A stretch of DNA of 64,000 nt from Symbiodinium natans (GCA_905221605.1 CAJNDS010000791.1:822001-886000), one strand, 5' to 3'. Numbered from the stretch's first letter, positions 22,980 to 34,984 are shown. Notes: generated by a model from the sequence alone, not told the origin. Translations and numbers: made by a program.

Positions 22980-23058
22980 GCCGGAGGTGTTGAGGGCGAC
23001 CATGGCCTCGACCCCCTTGCGTCGATGTGGCGCTGCACTCCGGCAGAGCGGCTTGGTG
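22980..23058 (+). CDS. Exon, unrecognised protein
   Basis: Follows AGCCAG; GT donor at 23,059 leading straight into TTTAGGG units. Reads PEVLRATMASTPLRRCGAAL. CCCTAAA upstream and TTTAGGG downstream give opposite orientations on its two sides. Confidence 0.5.
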
Positions 23059-23289
23059 GTTCAGGGTTTAGGGTTTAGGGTTTACAGTAGGGTTTAGGGT
23101 TCAGGGTGTAGGGTCTTAGGGCTCGGGGAGGTCCCCAGAATATGTTTTGGGGGGATGGAGGCTTGGGGCTCGGGGTTTCGGGGTTGCATCCTTCAACCAA
23201 ACCCTAAACCCTAAACCCTACTCCCTGAACCCTAAACTAAACCCGAAACCTTAAACCCTAAACCCTAAACGAGGGCCTGTGGCCCCAAG

Positions 23290-23333
23290 GTCCGGATGCC
23301 CAGCCGCCTGACTCATACCGCCACAGCCACTGG
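23290..23333 (+). CDS. Short exon, probably near the N-terminus of the SHSW protein
   Basis: Follows CCAAG; GC donor at 23,334. Reads PDAQPPDSYRHSHW. It lies about 390 bases before the first SHSW exon; its phase does not join directly, so another small exon may lie between. Confidence 0.4.
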
Positions 23334-23718
23334 GCAGAGCCACCTTAGCACAGGGGCGGGGCTTTAGGGGCTTAGAATTTAGAATTTAGGGTTTAGGGTT
23401 TAGGGTTGAGGGTCTTTTTTTTTTTTGGGGGGGGGATCGCTGCATAATAGGGCAGCAGGGGCGTTTTCCGGAGTTTTCCGGATCAGGGGCTGGGTTTGGG
23501 GTTTCGGGGTCTGGGGTTTAGGTTTTCGGGTTCTCCAATCTCCACTGCGACTCCCACAATCTGAGGCCCTTTAACTTGAAGCCCGCCCAAAAGCCTCAAA
23601 GCCTTGCAAAGACATGAAAATTCTGGATTCTTGGATTCTTGGATTCTGGGTTTAGGGCTTAGGGTTTAGGGTTTAGGGTGGACCCTATCGCCATAAGAAG
23701 ACGCAGCTGAGCCCCCAG

Positions 23719-26700
23719 CAGAAGGCTTCACCGCGAGCCACATTGATGAGTTCTGGAGCCACAGCTGGCACGGGCAGGCCATGGGGTAGTTTCTGAGGAC
23801 CTAGCCCTAAACCCTAAACTCTATAAACCCTATAAACCCTAAACCCTAAACCCTAAACCCTAAACCCTAAACCCTAAGCCCTGAACCCTAAACCCTGAAC
23901 CCTGAACCCTGAACCCTAAACCCTTAACCCTAAACCCTAAACCCTAAACCCTCCTAATCCCCTTTCCCCACCCGGCCGTTTCGTGGCGAGGCCTGGCAGA
24001 AGGTGGTCCTGCTCAACATTCTGCAGAATGGTTTACCCGCCATGGTCGCAGGAATCTCCCGCAGGGACCCTAAACCCTAGACCATCCTAAACCCTAAACC
24101 CTAAACCCTCAACGCGAAGCCCTGAGCCCTAAGCTCTAAACCCTTAACCCTCAACCCTGAACCCGAAGATCTCAACCACAGGGCACTTCGGAGCTGGTGT
24201 GGGCTTCGCCTGTGGTGCTTTCCAACTCCTTCCAGGCTGCTGCTGACGGCCATGGTGGGTTTGGGGTTTAGGGTTTAGGGTTTAGGATTTAGGGTTTAGG
24301 GCCTAGGGTTTAGGGTTTAGGGCGCTCAGCGCTCAGTGCTCCAAAGGCTTGATTGGGGTAGTTCGGAGTCTGACTGGACGTTGCCTTGCAGTGTGTTGCT
24401 CTCTGCCAGCTCCCACGCCAGCCTGCTTTAGGGTTTTATGTCTCGCGGCAGGAGTCGGAAAGGGGCACTAAGATTCTGGTTTAAGGCTTAAGGGAGAGTA
24501 CCCTGCATAGGGTTTAGCTGTCAGCAGTCTTCTGACATCTCATGGTTCAGGTGTGCTGCAGTGATGTTGCACTGTTTTGTTTGGAAGTAAGGCCCAACTT
24601 CTACTGCCACACATGCTTTCAAGATAGAGGAAGATTCTTAGAACTGCGATGTTTCCGCCCCGCTGCGGGCGTGGCTGTTGTATATAGGGCAGAAAGTCGA
24701 AAGAAGTTGGCATCATCTTCACACACTCTCCTCAGGAAGCTTCAGTAGAACAGGCAGCTTGCAGACCTAATTTTTATTTCACAACTACTCCTCTAGGCTG
24801 TGTGCACCCTGGAAGCAGGAGTCCACTACAAAAACCAAGCAGCCGCTCTTTCCAACATCTCCCTGAGCTTCACAACCTTCTTGCAGGCGTCTTGGTGAAG
24901 GGCTTTTTGGAGACCGAGTTCGGTGCCTGGGCATCTTGGCTTAGACTAGAACCCTAAACTCTTCTACCCTGAGCCCTTGAGCGCGTAACTCCTAAACCGC
25001 CAGGCCTCAAACTTTGAGGTTTCAGCAAACATTCGACACGGCTTAGGGTTTAGGGTTTAGGGTTCAGGGTTTAGAGTTTAGGGTTCAGGGTTTCGGGTTT
25101 AGGGCTTGGGGTTTTAGGCTCAGTCATGCCTCAGGCCCTTCTCTTCGGGACAGTTGCCTCGGCACTCACGCCCCCTGGCACGGAGGAAGGACGTAGGGTT
25201 TCAGGCTTCAGTCTTCGAGGTTTGGGGCTTCAAGACTTTTGGGTTTTTGGTGCATTAGTAGGTCAAGGAGTTTGGGGATAGGGTCAGGGGACTTGGGGCG
25301 GCCATCAGCCCTTACCCCGATACCTCTTAGCGAAGGAGAACTCGCCTTAAATCAGCCGCAGGGTCTCTCAGCTCCTAACAAATTTTTACACCCCTAAACC
25401 GCCTAAACAACCCTAAACCCTAACCCCAAGCCCCAAGCCCCAAGCGGTTTGCCCTGATGGTTCCCGCGTAAGGAGCTTGACTTGGGCCCCCGCCCCCCAC
25501 TCCGAACCGAACAGCTGCCTGAGCCGCCTAAAACCCTAAACCCTGAACCCTGAACCCTGAACCCTAAGCCCTAAACCCTAAACCCTAAAGCCTCGGCCAC
25601 ATTGCAGCTTCCAGGGCATCCCAACCTACCGCGGAGCTGCAATCCCGGGGGGGAACCGCGAAACCCCTGAACCCTGCACCCCGCCCCCAAGCCCCCATAA
25701 GCCCACTTCGCCAATCGCCGGGTGGCTCAGCGCCTGCGAGGTTCTCCTCGTGGCACTCACGACGGAAGGTGTTCCGAGCTTGGCCTGTCTTGCACCTTCC
25801 GAAGTTTTGCGGTAGTCGTGGTTTGTCGCAGGGCAGAAAAGTCAAGCCGTCATCTCTTTGGCGGCCTAGGCCCTGAGTTTAGGCTGCGGCACAAGGTTCT
25901 TCGACCAAATCTGCATCCACCAGACAGATGACGAGCTCAAAGCTGAAGGAATTCTGCCGCTCGGAGTGGTTTGGACCAGGAACCCTGAGCCCTAAACCCC
26001 AAACACGAAGCCAGGATTTCCTGTATTGTCTGAGAGAGGGCTTGGGATTTGTTTCGTGATTTCTGTGTGATTTGCTTTTGATCGGCGCAGGTGTGCTTTT
26101 TGTGGCAGGTCCCGACTCTGGGAGATGTTTGTGATTTAGGTGTGCTTTTGGTTTGGTTTTTGTTTTTTTTTGAGATGGTTTGGTGTCTCACAAGTTTTGA
26201 AGTTTCGTTTTGTGGCAAAAAGGGCTTTGAAAGCCTAAAATTCTGATTTGGTCGGGGTTTCGTTGGCGTTTGCGGGGAAGGAAGGGGTTTAGGGGGAGGT
26301 TTGGGGGGTGGGGGGAGGTTTGGGGGGGTGGGGGGAGGTTTGGGGGGGTGGGATGGCCTGGGGTTCATCTTTTGTTACTTTCTTTTCACACTTTTTTTTT
26401 TCACACTTTTCTCACACTTTTTTCAGACCCTGGCCCACCCCCACCACACACACACACCAGACTTATTTCACACATTCAGATCATACACAACTGACACACA
26501 TACAACATATTTTTTGCGAATTCCAGCCTGGGCCTATATGGGCGAGTCATGGTTATAGTCCTAAACCTTACGGCTTGGGTAGAAGGCTGCTTGAGTTTGC
26601 TAAGATGCAAGTAGTATAAATAGAGAGTTGCGTACAGTACTCGAAACCCGGCTACGACCACCGCTGTAAGCCGCTGTAGTTCTCCTCTTACATCCCTTCT

Positions 26701-27818
26701 TGCTGTACAACTGCCCATGAGGCCGGCAGGATTCGTAAGCCCTTTCCCCTAAACCCTAAACCCAAATCCTAACCTGACCTGAACTTCCATTTCCCTTTCG
26801 GGCGCGTGCTTTGCAGTGGGTAGGGTTTAGGGTTGATAAGGGTTATGGGTTTAGGGTCTAGAGTCTAGGGTTTAGGGTTGAGGAATCAGGGCGAAAGCAC
26901 AGGCATTCCAACTCTAGATCTTGCCCGGACTCAGGAACCTTGGCGGCATGCTACGTCAGTGCAGGTCCATGCTGGTGCTACTGGACCCTTCCTACGTCGG
27001 AAGGCTTTGGTGTACTTCGCAAGCACATGAGCCCTCAACCCTTGTCAACCCTAAACCCCAAACCCAAAATCCTAACCCCTAAGCCCTAAGCCCTAAAACC
27101 CCACACCCAAAGTCCTAAACCCTAAGCCCTAAGCCTTAAACCCTAAGCCCTAAACCCTAAACCCTAAAACCCCAAGCCCAAAGTCCTAAAACCCAAAGCC
27201 CTGCTAGGCCCTTCTCAGCCCTAAAGTCCACCAAGTGCTCCAAGCCTTGACAGACCGAAGAATGAAACACCCCCCCCCCCCTCACCCCCACCCCCCCACC
27301 CCCCACCCCCCCCCCCCCCCTCCCCCCCCCCCCCCCCCCCCCCCTCCCCCAGGGCCTTCAGGGTGTAGGGTTCAGGGTTTAGGGTTTAGGGTTTAGGGTT
27401 GAGGGTTATCAACCCTGAGCCCTAAGCCCTACACCCTGGGTTCTACACCATAAACTCGAAGTCCTCAGCTTGAAGTCCTCGGTAACAACCCCAGGCATCT
27501 TCGAGCTGGCAGCCTTTCTGAGAACCCGAGGCGGTGGGCGACTGCAGCTTCATGTGAGGCTGGGGCAATGGCTTTCGAAGGATCCAGGAACCCTAAACCC
27601 TAAACCCTAAACCCCTAAACCCCCTAAACCCCCAAAACCCCAAAACCCCCCAAACCCCCAAAACCCCCAAAACCCCCCAAACCCCCTGAGAGCCTGAACC
27701 CTAAACCCTAAACCCTAAGCCCGAAGCCCTAAACCCTACGCCCCACTTCACCCGGAAGAGGCCCGTGATCTTGGGACCCATCAGCGCAGTCATCTTCCTG
27801 GTGCCGCTGCTTGGTCTT
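23719..27818 (+). CDS. Multi-pass membrane protein of the dinoflagellate SHSW family
   Basis: Three consecutive exons join in frame: 23,719-23,777 (SHIDEFWSHSWHGQ, GC donor), 23,991-24,060 (AWQKVVLLNILQNGLPAMV, GC donor) and 24,182-24,235 (HFGAGVGFACGAFQLLP, the second half of a transmembrane helix). Further exons that fit the same protein lie at 27,495-27,530 (IFELAAFLR) and 27,761-27,818 (PVILGPISAVIFLVPLLGL, a membrane helix). I recall many dinoflagellate hypothetical proteins with the order DEFWSHSWHG, a short helix, NGLPA, membrane helices and a late AAFL then RP-GP segment. The function is unknown; the SHSW stretch recalls TIR-like folds. Intermediate exons between 24.3 and 27.4 kb (candidates near 24,392 and 26,884-27,030) were not placed. 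All introns contain telomere-type heptamers. Confidence 0.6.
23806..23955. repeat. CCCTAAA array inside an intron of the SHSW gene
   Basis: About twenty CCCTAAA or CCCTGAA units fill most of the 213-base intron 23,778-23,990. Confidence 0.9.
27055..27215. repeat. Degenerate CCCTAAG / CCCTAAA region
   Basis: Alternating CCCTAAGCC and CCCTAAACC units with AACCCCAA variants; no exon seen inside. Confidence 0.8.
27270..27353. repeat. Long interrupted poly-C tract
   Basis: About 80 bases of C interrupted by single A or T bases. It could form i-motif or, on the other strand, G-quadruplex structures. Confidence 0.95.
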
Positions 27819-28339
27819 GCCTAAGCCCAAACATGTTTTCTTGAGCTCGTGAGTTCCAAGCCCCCCAGCCAAGCTTTACTTCGCTAGAGGTTCATGGGTA
27901 GTTACGTAGGGTCATAAGTAGCTACTGCTCCAGGGTTCGGCAAGCAATGCTGCGCTTGTTGGAGCAAGACAGCCTGCGACAGAAGTCCCAACGGAAATGC
28001 CGGACAAAGTGCTGAAAGGTGCCGACTGTCAAACAGGAAGAGCGTCAGGCAACCCAGTTCAAAGGTGAATTCCACGGCTCCACCATGGGAAACAAACTAG
28101 AACATCAATCAGCGAGCCCCAAACGGCTCGCCCCGAACTCGTCTGGATCCGGCTCCGAACAAGCCTCTTCGGTCACAGGTTGGCAGTAAACAGGCCTCCC
28201 ACCTGGTCGAACACAGACTCTCTGTAATGGCTTGCCAGCGTGCAACGAGACGAAAGCCTCTGAGAAACAGTAACTGTTGTGCCGCAAACGATTTACCTGG
28301 AGTGGAACCAGCGGCCTTCAGTGCCTGCCAGTCCCGCCT

Positions 28340-28388
28340 ATGTCGTTAAGGGGGGGGAGGGGGGGGGGAGGGGGGGGGGGGGGGGGGG
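28340..28388. repeat. Long interrupted poly-G tract
   Basis: About 40 G with two or three A interruptions, opposite in strand to the poly-C tract at 27,270, about 1 kb away. Confidence 0.95.
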
Positions 28389-28488
28389 CGAATCTGGGCT
28401 TTGGTCGCTGACGGCGGAGACTGCACTACTCTGCCGTGCAGGTACCCTAAGCCCTAAACCCTAAACCCTAAACCCTAAGCCCTAAAAG

Positions 28489-28599
28489 GAGAATATAAAT
28501 CTACCCCACGTAGAACTGCCAGAGCCGAGTGCGGCCGACAAGGCTCTGTGGCTACGCCCTAGCGCCAGTGCTCTCAGGCGCCTACTGAAGCTGCTTTGA
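28489..28599 (+). CDS. Probable terminal exon with TGA stop
   Basis: Follows AAAAG after a CCCTAAA array and reads 36 codons to TGA at 28,597. Text includes ELPEPSAADKALWLRPSASA and ends ALRRLLKLL. It may be the last exon of the gene containing the SHSW exons, but the joins between were not found. Confidence 0.42.
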   Translation, partial: ENINLPHVELPEPSAADKALWLRPSASALRRLLKLL

Positions 28600-30384
28600 G
28601 GGGTTAGGATTTGAGAGTTTGAGGGCTCGAGGTTTATGGCTAGAGTCTTGGAGTTTACAGCTTCAGGATTTTTTGGGTTTTGATTGGGCAGAAGTTTCGA
28701 GGCTTGGGAACATATGCAGCTTTGGATATTGATCATGTCTGTAGGCCTAAGCCAGGAGGTTACATGTGAAAGCCCCAAATTCTTCAGAGACAGAACCGCC
28801 CTAGAGTAATTACTTATGATCTCGGCGATGCTCGCCTCGGAAAACTTGGATACGTCCCAATCGGTTTGCTCCGCACCTTGCTCGCACGCTGATCGCGGCC
28901 AAAGCCGCAACAAGGCGGTTGAATATAGAGGAGGCCCCCAGCGCCTTAGCCTAACAAGCCGACGAGCTCTGATCCCCGAAGCACTGAGTTCTATTGAGGA
29001 ATCAAGACTAGAACACGCTTGCTGCGCCAGCTGCGTCGTCTTGGAGTTCCGTGTTGGTCATGACGGTCGTTCCACTTGTGCTCACCACTGCGGTCATTCA
29101 CGCACCTTGTCTTGAAGGGCGCAAACCCTAAACCAAGTAACGTCGGCCATGGTGACTTTCGCTTAAGGCCATGTGTTTTTGCATGATTATTCTGCATTAG
29201 CAGGACTGAAGAAGCGGTGCTGGAATCCGCGTGCTCGACAGGTTTTTCCCCACAGCATCAGGAATAGCTTGGCAGATCTAGTAGCCATGGGGTAGATGGC
29301 ATGAAGGAGCAGGAAAACAAGGCGGTCCCTTTTTCAGTCACGTTGGTTGGCGTCTTTTGCGAGCTGGGACACTGCCCCGTATTCCTCTTACTCAGTTCTG
29401 CAGAATATGCAAAAACGCATGAGGTTCCGCAATAAACATGCCGTCGTCATGTCCACATTCGTACGAATGTTCGTACGAATGGATGCAATTACCTCTTCCC
29501 CTCCCCCGCAAAATCCCGAAAACCATTGCAGAGTCGCAGTTGGGCGACGTGAGCCTAAACCACGATGAGCGTGGTGGTCTGGGGTGGGCTGAGCATGGGA
29601 GCCTGGGTCCTGAGAGGCCCTTCAACTTGCTTTGGAAGTTGAAGAGGAAAGCCACAGGTCTCTAGCCTTAAGAGCTCTCAACCCAGAAGCCTCAGCAGCC
29701 GATCAGCCCTAAACCCAAAACCCCAAACCTTTTTTTGGGGGTACCCCACAATTGGACTAAGAGAGCAGACTGTTTTCTTCAAAATCGCAGCCCAGGCCTT
29801 GAGATGCTCGGCGGTACCAGTCGCCTTTTTTTCTTCTGGTAGGGGTTTTGGATGTTGGGTTGTTTTGGGTTTAGGGCTTTGGTGGCATGGCTTTCCGAGT
29901 TTGCTTGAAGTTTGCCGGAGTCTTTGTCGCACGCAGTGAAACGCAGGGGTGTGAACGTCGCCGCAACAAGGCCAGAAAAACGGGCACGTTCTTATCTGAG
30001 CATAGTATCTTTGCAAGATGGCTTTGTTGTGCCTTGAGTCTAGCTACAGCTTCTCCACCGACCCTCAAGCTCCTAAACCCTTAAGTCGACGGACTTCCAA
30101 ACAGGGGAGAGAATGCTACGTTCCCGAATATATGCATATCAGCTTCGGCAGCCAAAGAGCCATGAACGTCCTGGAGCATTCTGAAACGTTTGGTTTGTTG
30201 GGCTTAGGGGCTCAGGGTTTTGTTGCTTACAGGGTTTAGGAGTACCCAAAGAAAGCTCCTCTAGCGTCATGCGGTGAGGAGGCTATCACCGATGTACTAC
30301 CGCACTGGACATGTGCCTCGAGACATTTCGCGTGGCAGAGGCGCCTTGGAAGCTGCATTGTGGCATCTACTGAAGAGCTGTGTA

Positions 30385-30520
30385 GGGTTTAGGGTTTAGG
30401 GTTTAGGGTTTAGGGTTTAGGGTTTAGGGTTTAGGGTTTAGGGTTTAATATGGTTTAATTAGGGTTTAGGGTTTGGGGTTTAGGCTTTAGGGTTTCGGGT
30501 TTAGGGTTTAGGGTTTCGGG
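30385..30520. repeat. TTTAGGG array
   Basis: Ten perfect TTTAGGG units, then variants such as TTTAATATGG and TTTCGGG. Confidence 0.95.
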
Positions 30521-31197
30521 AAGAGCTGGGATCACTCTAGCAACAGCTCAAGCTACCCAAGCCTAAGGCCGCGACCCCTAATTGCGCACGTCTAGGCCAT
30601 CTAGGCTTCTGGTGCCCCCGGATCTGAGTCCCACTAGGCTGCCTGTTCCTGCTGCAGCCGGGGCCACCGTGACCGAGACCGCAGGAGGCACCAGCACGAC
30701 TTGCCGTAGAGTGTTGTGGGGCTGGAGGTTGCCGTGTTTCATGGCTGTGCACGCAGAATTCAAAAAACATGAGCGAACTTAAGCCCAAGCTTCCAAGCCC
30801 ATCTCAAAACCCAAGTCCCAGAACCCAAAACCCAAAACCCAGTCCTAAGCCAAGGCTGATCTGCGACCGAAGCCTCATCTTGGCATGCCTTCGTGATTGG
30901 TTCGGCAGCACACGGAACTTCGACGCTTGTGCCCCATGCCTGTACAATCTTTACACATGCTTGGGTTGTAGGACCCACGATGTTTCCGGCAACATGTTCC
31001 GCAAGAGAAGAACGTGTGCACAACCGGGTCTAACCAACAGCTGTCGCAGACTCGGCACAGGGAGGACGTTTAAGCGGTACGTGGGACCGTAGGTAAAACT
31101 ACTCATGAACCTCAGGGGTGGCCGTGGCAGATTACGATAGTAGATTTCGGGCGGTGGTCGCCGCAGCAGCTTGCGGCAGTGCCAAAGAATCAATAGC

Positions 31198-31432
31198 AAC
31201 CCTAAACCCTAAACCCTAAACCCTAAACCCTAAACCCTAAACCCTAAACCCTAAACCCTAAACCCTAAACCCTAAACCCTAAACCCTAAACCCTAAACCC
31301 TAAACCCTAAACCCTAAACCCTAAACCCTAAACCCTAAACCCACCCTAAACCCTGAACCCTGAACCCTAAACCCTAAACCCTAAACCCTAAACCCTAAAC
31401 CCTAAACCCTAAACCCTAAGCCCTAAACAACC
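31198..31432. repeat. CCCTAAA array (long)
   Basis: More than twenty perfect CCCTAAA units in a row, one short break (CCCACCCTAAA), then about ten more. Purity like this points to recent expansion or active maintenance. Confidence 0.97.
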
Positions 31433-31439
31433 GTTGTCC

Positions 31440-32278
31440 AAGTCGTAGCCGTCCGGTCGCGGTCATCTCGGTGCAAACCGGAATCCCTCGACTCCCCCTA
31501 GACAACTTTGACAGCAGCACCCAAGAACCGTCATGTGTGTGAGGTTCAGACAACTCTCCGGACGAAGTTGCGGAATCAGCTCGGCAAGTATGGTGTACCT
31601 TACTGGTGGGTGCCTGGGCTGAGGGTTTACGGTTCTCGCTGTGGGGGGGCTCACCATGAAGTTGCGCACGGCACAATGTGGGTTTATGGATATCTCCCCC
31701 AAGGCCCTCCCCTATCAAGTGTGAGATGTGGTTTTTTGAAGCGGCGTGCTTGTTCAAAGTCTCACGACTTGTTTGTGAAGGGTCATAACTGACTTCGTTT
31801 GAGCTCCGACCCTTTGATTGCCCCAGACCCTGACTTTGTGACGGCCCCAATTTTTTCCTCAAATGCTTCGTTTCGGTGCCCCTTGCCCTCATTTGAACTG
31901 AGTGCCCAGTCTTGAAACTTAACGCCCCGACCTTATATTGAAGCCCTGCCACTGCACCACCGGCCCCGGACCCTCAAATTTGTAACCCAACCCTTGAATT
32001 ATGTGTGCCCGTGTGTCGTCCCCGAAATTGAATGCCGGTCCGTTTGTGTTCATTCGCACCCAAACTTCTACATGGAGTGCCCCAGCCCCTAACCTTGCGG
32101 CACTTGCTCCCACTCCTACTGGGGGAGAGGACTCTGCAGAATTCAGCCCTAAACCTGATGCAAATTGCTCCACGCTGCCTGCAGATTTTGTTGGTGGAAC
32201 GACAGTTTTGCAGGGGACGTAGTTCTGATGGAGCTTGGGTCGGCAAAGCTGCGCTTTTTGGGCTTCCTAAATAAAGCG
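31440..32278. other. Coding-like stretch, strand and exons undecided
   Basis: Overlapping open frames on + (31,508-31,792; 32,001-32,222) and on - (31,416-31,952, 178 codons). The + text GVPYWWVPGLRVYGSRCGG is protein-like, but no boundaries can be fixed. It sits between two long CCCTAAA arrays. Confidence 0.3.
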
Positions 32279-32341
32279 AAGTAGGGCGACCCGAGAGTAG
32301 TGCACCTTAGGTTTTATTGCCCATGCAGACCTTTCTTTGCT

Positions 32342-32550
32342 TCTGCCCTAAACCTAAACCCTAAACCCTAAACCCTAAACCCTAAACCCTAAACCCTAAA
32401 CCCTAAACCCTAAACCCTAAACCCTAAACCCTAAACCCTAAACCCTAAACCCTAAACCCTAAACCTTACACCCTAAACCCTAAACCCTAAACCCAAAACC
32501 CTAAACCCTAAACCCTAAACCCCAAACACTAAACCCTAAACCCTAATTCT
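32342..32550. repeat. CCCTAAA array (long)
   Basis: About 30 CCCTAAA units, mostly perfect, with scattered CTTACAC and CCCAAAA changes toward the 3' end. Confidence 0.97.
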
Positions 32551-32554
32551 AGGG

Positions 32555-32645
32555 CTCAAGTAGCTCCCAGGGTGAGCCGGGATCGAACGTGGTGGACAAA
32601 CCCCCCACTCCCTGAAAGCCCCAACCGCCTTAGCAACAAAGCCCC
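32555..32645 (-). mobile_element. Possible tRNA-derived short element (SINE-like)
   Basis: On the minus strand, a box-A-like sequence TTGCTAAGGCGGTTGG (complement of about 32,619-32,636) is followed about 40 bases on by a box-B-like CGTTCGATCC (complement of 32,579-32,588). Spacing fits a tRNA promoter, but the T-stem bases do not pair, so this is not a functional tRNA. It lies between two telomere-type arrays. Confidence 0.3.
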
Positions 32646-32725
32646 AGAGCCTTAAATCCCTTCCCCCCACAAATCAACAAACCCTACATCGGCCCTAAAC
32701 GCCCGCGAAGAGTTGCTGACAACCC

Positions 32726-32984
32726 TGAACCCTAAACCCCAAACCCCCAAACCCCAAACCCCAAACCCTAAACCCTAAACCTAAACCCTAAACCCTAAAC
32801 CCTAAACCCTAAACCCTAAACCCTAAACCCTAAACCCTAACCCTAAACCCTAAACCTAAACCCTATCCCCTATCCCCTATCCCCTAAACCCTAAACCCTA
32901 AACCCTAAACCCTAAACCCTAAACCCTAAACCCTAAACCCTAAACCCTAAACCCTAAACCCTAAACCCTAAACCCTACTTCCAG
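32726..32984. repeat. CCCTAAA array with CCCTATC variants
   Basis: Long array with three CCCTATC units near 32,870-32,885 and single-base-deleted units (CCTAAA), flanked by perfect units. Confidence 0.97.
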
Positions 32985-34113
32985 GTCTGCGGCATGATCT
33001 CGCCTTGCCTTTGGGGCGAGCTTGACTTCCTCGCCTCCGACGTGCGCGCGCGGAAGTGGGACCAAACTTCGGCGCCTCGGAAGCTGACGAGGTATTCAGG
33101 GGCTCAGGTTAACCCTAAACCTTAAACCCTAAACCCTAAACCCTAAACCCTAAGCCCTAAGCCCTAAGGTTAATGAAGCAAGTGCCCAAAGTGTGCTCTC
33201 ATCCTTCTCTTTGGGGGGCATCTCTTCATGCCTGATCTTCGTCACGAAAGACTCGCAAACCTCCTTGTCACCGGGAGCTCAATAGGGTTGAGAGCTTCAC
33301 GCCACAAACTCACCACAGCGTAGCCCCGGCTCCAAACTATGATGACTGTATTCCATGCAGTTGGATTTATGGTTATGGTTGCGTCTGCAAGCAAATTCGT
33401 TGCGACAACTGCGTGGACCGTCTAGTTATAAGTTTGGTTGCATCTGACTGATGAAAAACGATGCTGACAGGTAAGAGTCTCTCTGCTCCAGAAACCTAGC
33501 AAGCACTGCAAAGAATGACGTTTTTGTCTCACCCCCGCCACACCTCGCGCGGGTGAAGCCCTAAACCCCAGTTGCCACCCTAAAGCAACCACCACCCAAA
33601 GGGGGATACCATGGGCACGCCAGTGGTTCGGTTCAGGGAGGAGGGCTTTAGGGCTTATCGGGGTCTAGTCTAATGTTCAAAAATGAGGGATTCTGGCATA
33701 AAGCATTCCGGGTTTCCTCGGTCTTTTTGGGCGAGGGGCATTGTCAGATTCACAATTCCCAGGTTCGTGATGGCTTGAGGTTCTGGGCGCGTGTGGTGTG
33801 CCGAGGCCCGCGTCTTTGGCACCGTCGCCTGGTATTTGGGTGTCTACCCGCTTCTCTACATCGTGGCACCACGCCTGCAAACGGTCCAGTTCAGCTCACG
33901 TGCCACTTTCGGCTGGTGCTGATCCAACTAGTCATGTGCAGTACACGCCTCCCCTTTTCCCCATGTTATGGCTTGGGGTGGTGTAGGCGCCGCTAGACCA
34001 CAACTGACAAGCGCACTTGAATGTTCGTCGTGGCTCGTTTGAAGTAGTGTGAAGTGAATAGCAGAGTAAGGGGCCCGGAATCGCTTATGATGGCTTTATT
34101 TGGGGTGCTTCTA

Positions 34114-34210
34114 ACCCTAAACCCTAAACCCTAAACCCTAAACCCTAAACCCTAAACCCTGAACCCTAAACCCTAAACCCTAAACCCTAAACCCTAAGCC
34201 CTAAACCCTC
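34114..34210. repeat. CCCTAAA array
   Basis: Thirteen or so units, directly followed by a proposed exon at 34,218. Confidence 0.95.
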
Positions 34211-34217
34211 TTATCAG

Positions 34218-34270
34218 GGCTCCCAGTCCTCGCCTTGGGTCTTCGGGATAGGCATCGGGTGCTAGATGAA
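34218..34270 (+). CDS. Short exon, unrecognised protein
   Basis: Follows TATCAG; GT donor at 34,271. Reads LPVLALGLRDRHRVLDE. Function unknown. Confidence 0.48.
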
Positions 34271-34392
34271 GTCATGGCGTCATAGGCTTTGCATTCCTTA
34301 GGATCTGTTACTGGAGTTTTTGACCCTAAACCCAAAACCCCAAACCCCAAACCCTAAACTCTAAACTTAGTGTAAGGGAATGCGCGCCGAAG

Positions 34393-34425
34393 GTCTTTAA
34401 GATCGCCTGGCTCACCCAGCGGAGA
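34393..34425 (+). CDS. Short exon, unrecognised protein
   Basis: Follows CGAAG; GC donor fits at 34,426. Reads VFKIAWLTQRR; the frame continues ASRIWRLGHVLR. Function unknown. Confidence 0.4.
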
Positions 34426-34558
34426 GCCTCTCGAATATGGCGCCTGGGCCATGTTCTACGGTGCTTTTTTGTGGGGGCGTGCGAAGCCCCCTAAACGACT
34501 GGGCCAAACTCCTGAACCCCCTAAGCTCCTAAACCCTCAAACTCCCCCCGAAGCCTGA

Positions 34559-34984
34559 AACCCGAAATTCCCACCTACAGCCCCCGCGAAGAGGGAGCTC
34601 CCTTCAAAGTGCCCAGAACGCACAACAACCGGCAAACTCCGCCCCAGGAGTCCCAAGCCCCTGCCAGAAAAAACGGACATCCACAAGGGCTTTAAGTCTG
34701 AATCAGTGGCATGCCACTACCCCTCGAAGGGCGGCCCTTGTGCGGTTGAAGCTATGAACTCGCTGTGGGCCTCGAGATGCTTTCAGGGCTTAGTGCCCTT
34801 CAGGCTGTGAGTTTCGGAGTTCGTTACTGCTTCGGACTCGCGGATATGGTTTCAGAGCGTCTTCTGGGGAGCTTCCGCGTGTTTCGGCTTGGAGTGCGAC
34901 AGGCTTCATAGGTTGACCTGGGAAGAGACGGAGCAGAGCCTTGTTGATGAGACTCTCCGAAGTTGGGCCCTTCTAGGCTTGTAA
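34559..34984 (+). pseudogene. Coding-like frame with one internal TGA
   Basis: One frame runs 83 codons to TGA at 34,808-34,810 and then 57 more codons to TAA at 34,982-34,984. Both halves look like protein: KRELPSKCPERTTTGKLRPR and TDIHKGFKSESVACHY before, LTWEETEQSLVDETLRSWAL after. There are no heptamer repeats inside. Possible explanations are a decayed gene, a coding end plus chance, or an intron. Confidence 0.33.

Noticed and set aside
32550-32560. Dinoflagellate spliced-leader relic (GGCTCAAG at about 32,553)
   Set aside because: Only the last eight bases match the leader as I remember it; such a match is expected by chance in 64 kb.
32555-32645. Functional tRNA gene
   Set aside because: Box-like sequences are present, but the T-stem does not pair and no full cloverleaf can be drawn.
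31198-32984. Chromosome end (true telomere)
   Set aside because: The arrays are internal, flanked by exons, and occur in both orientations throughout the window.
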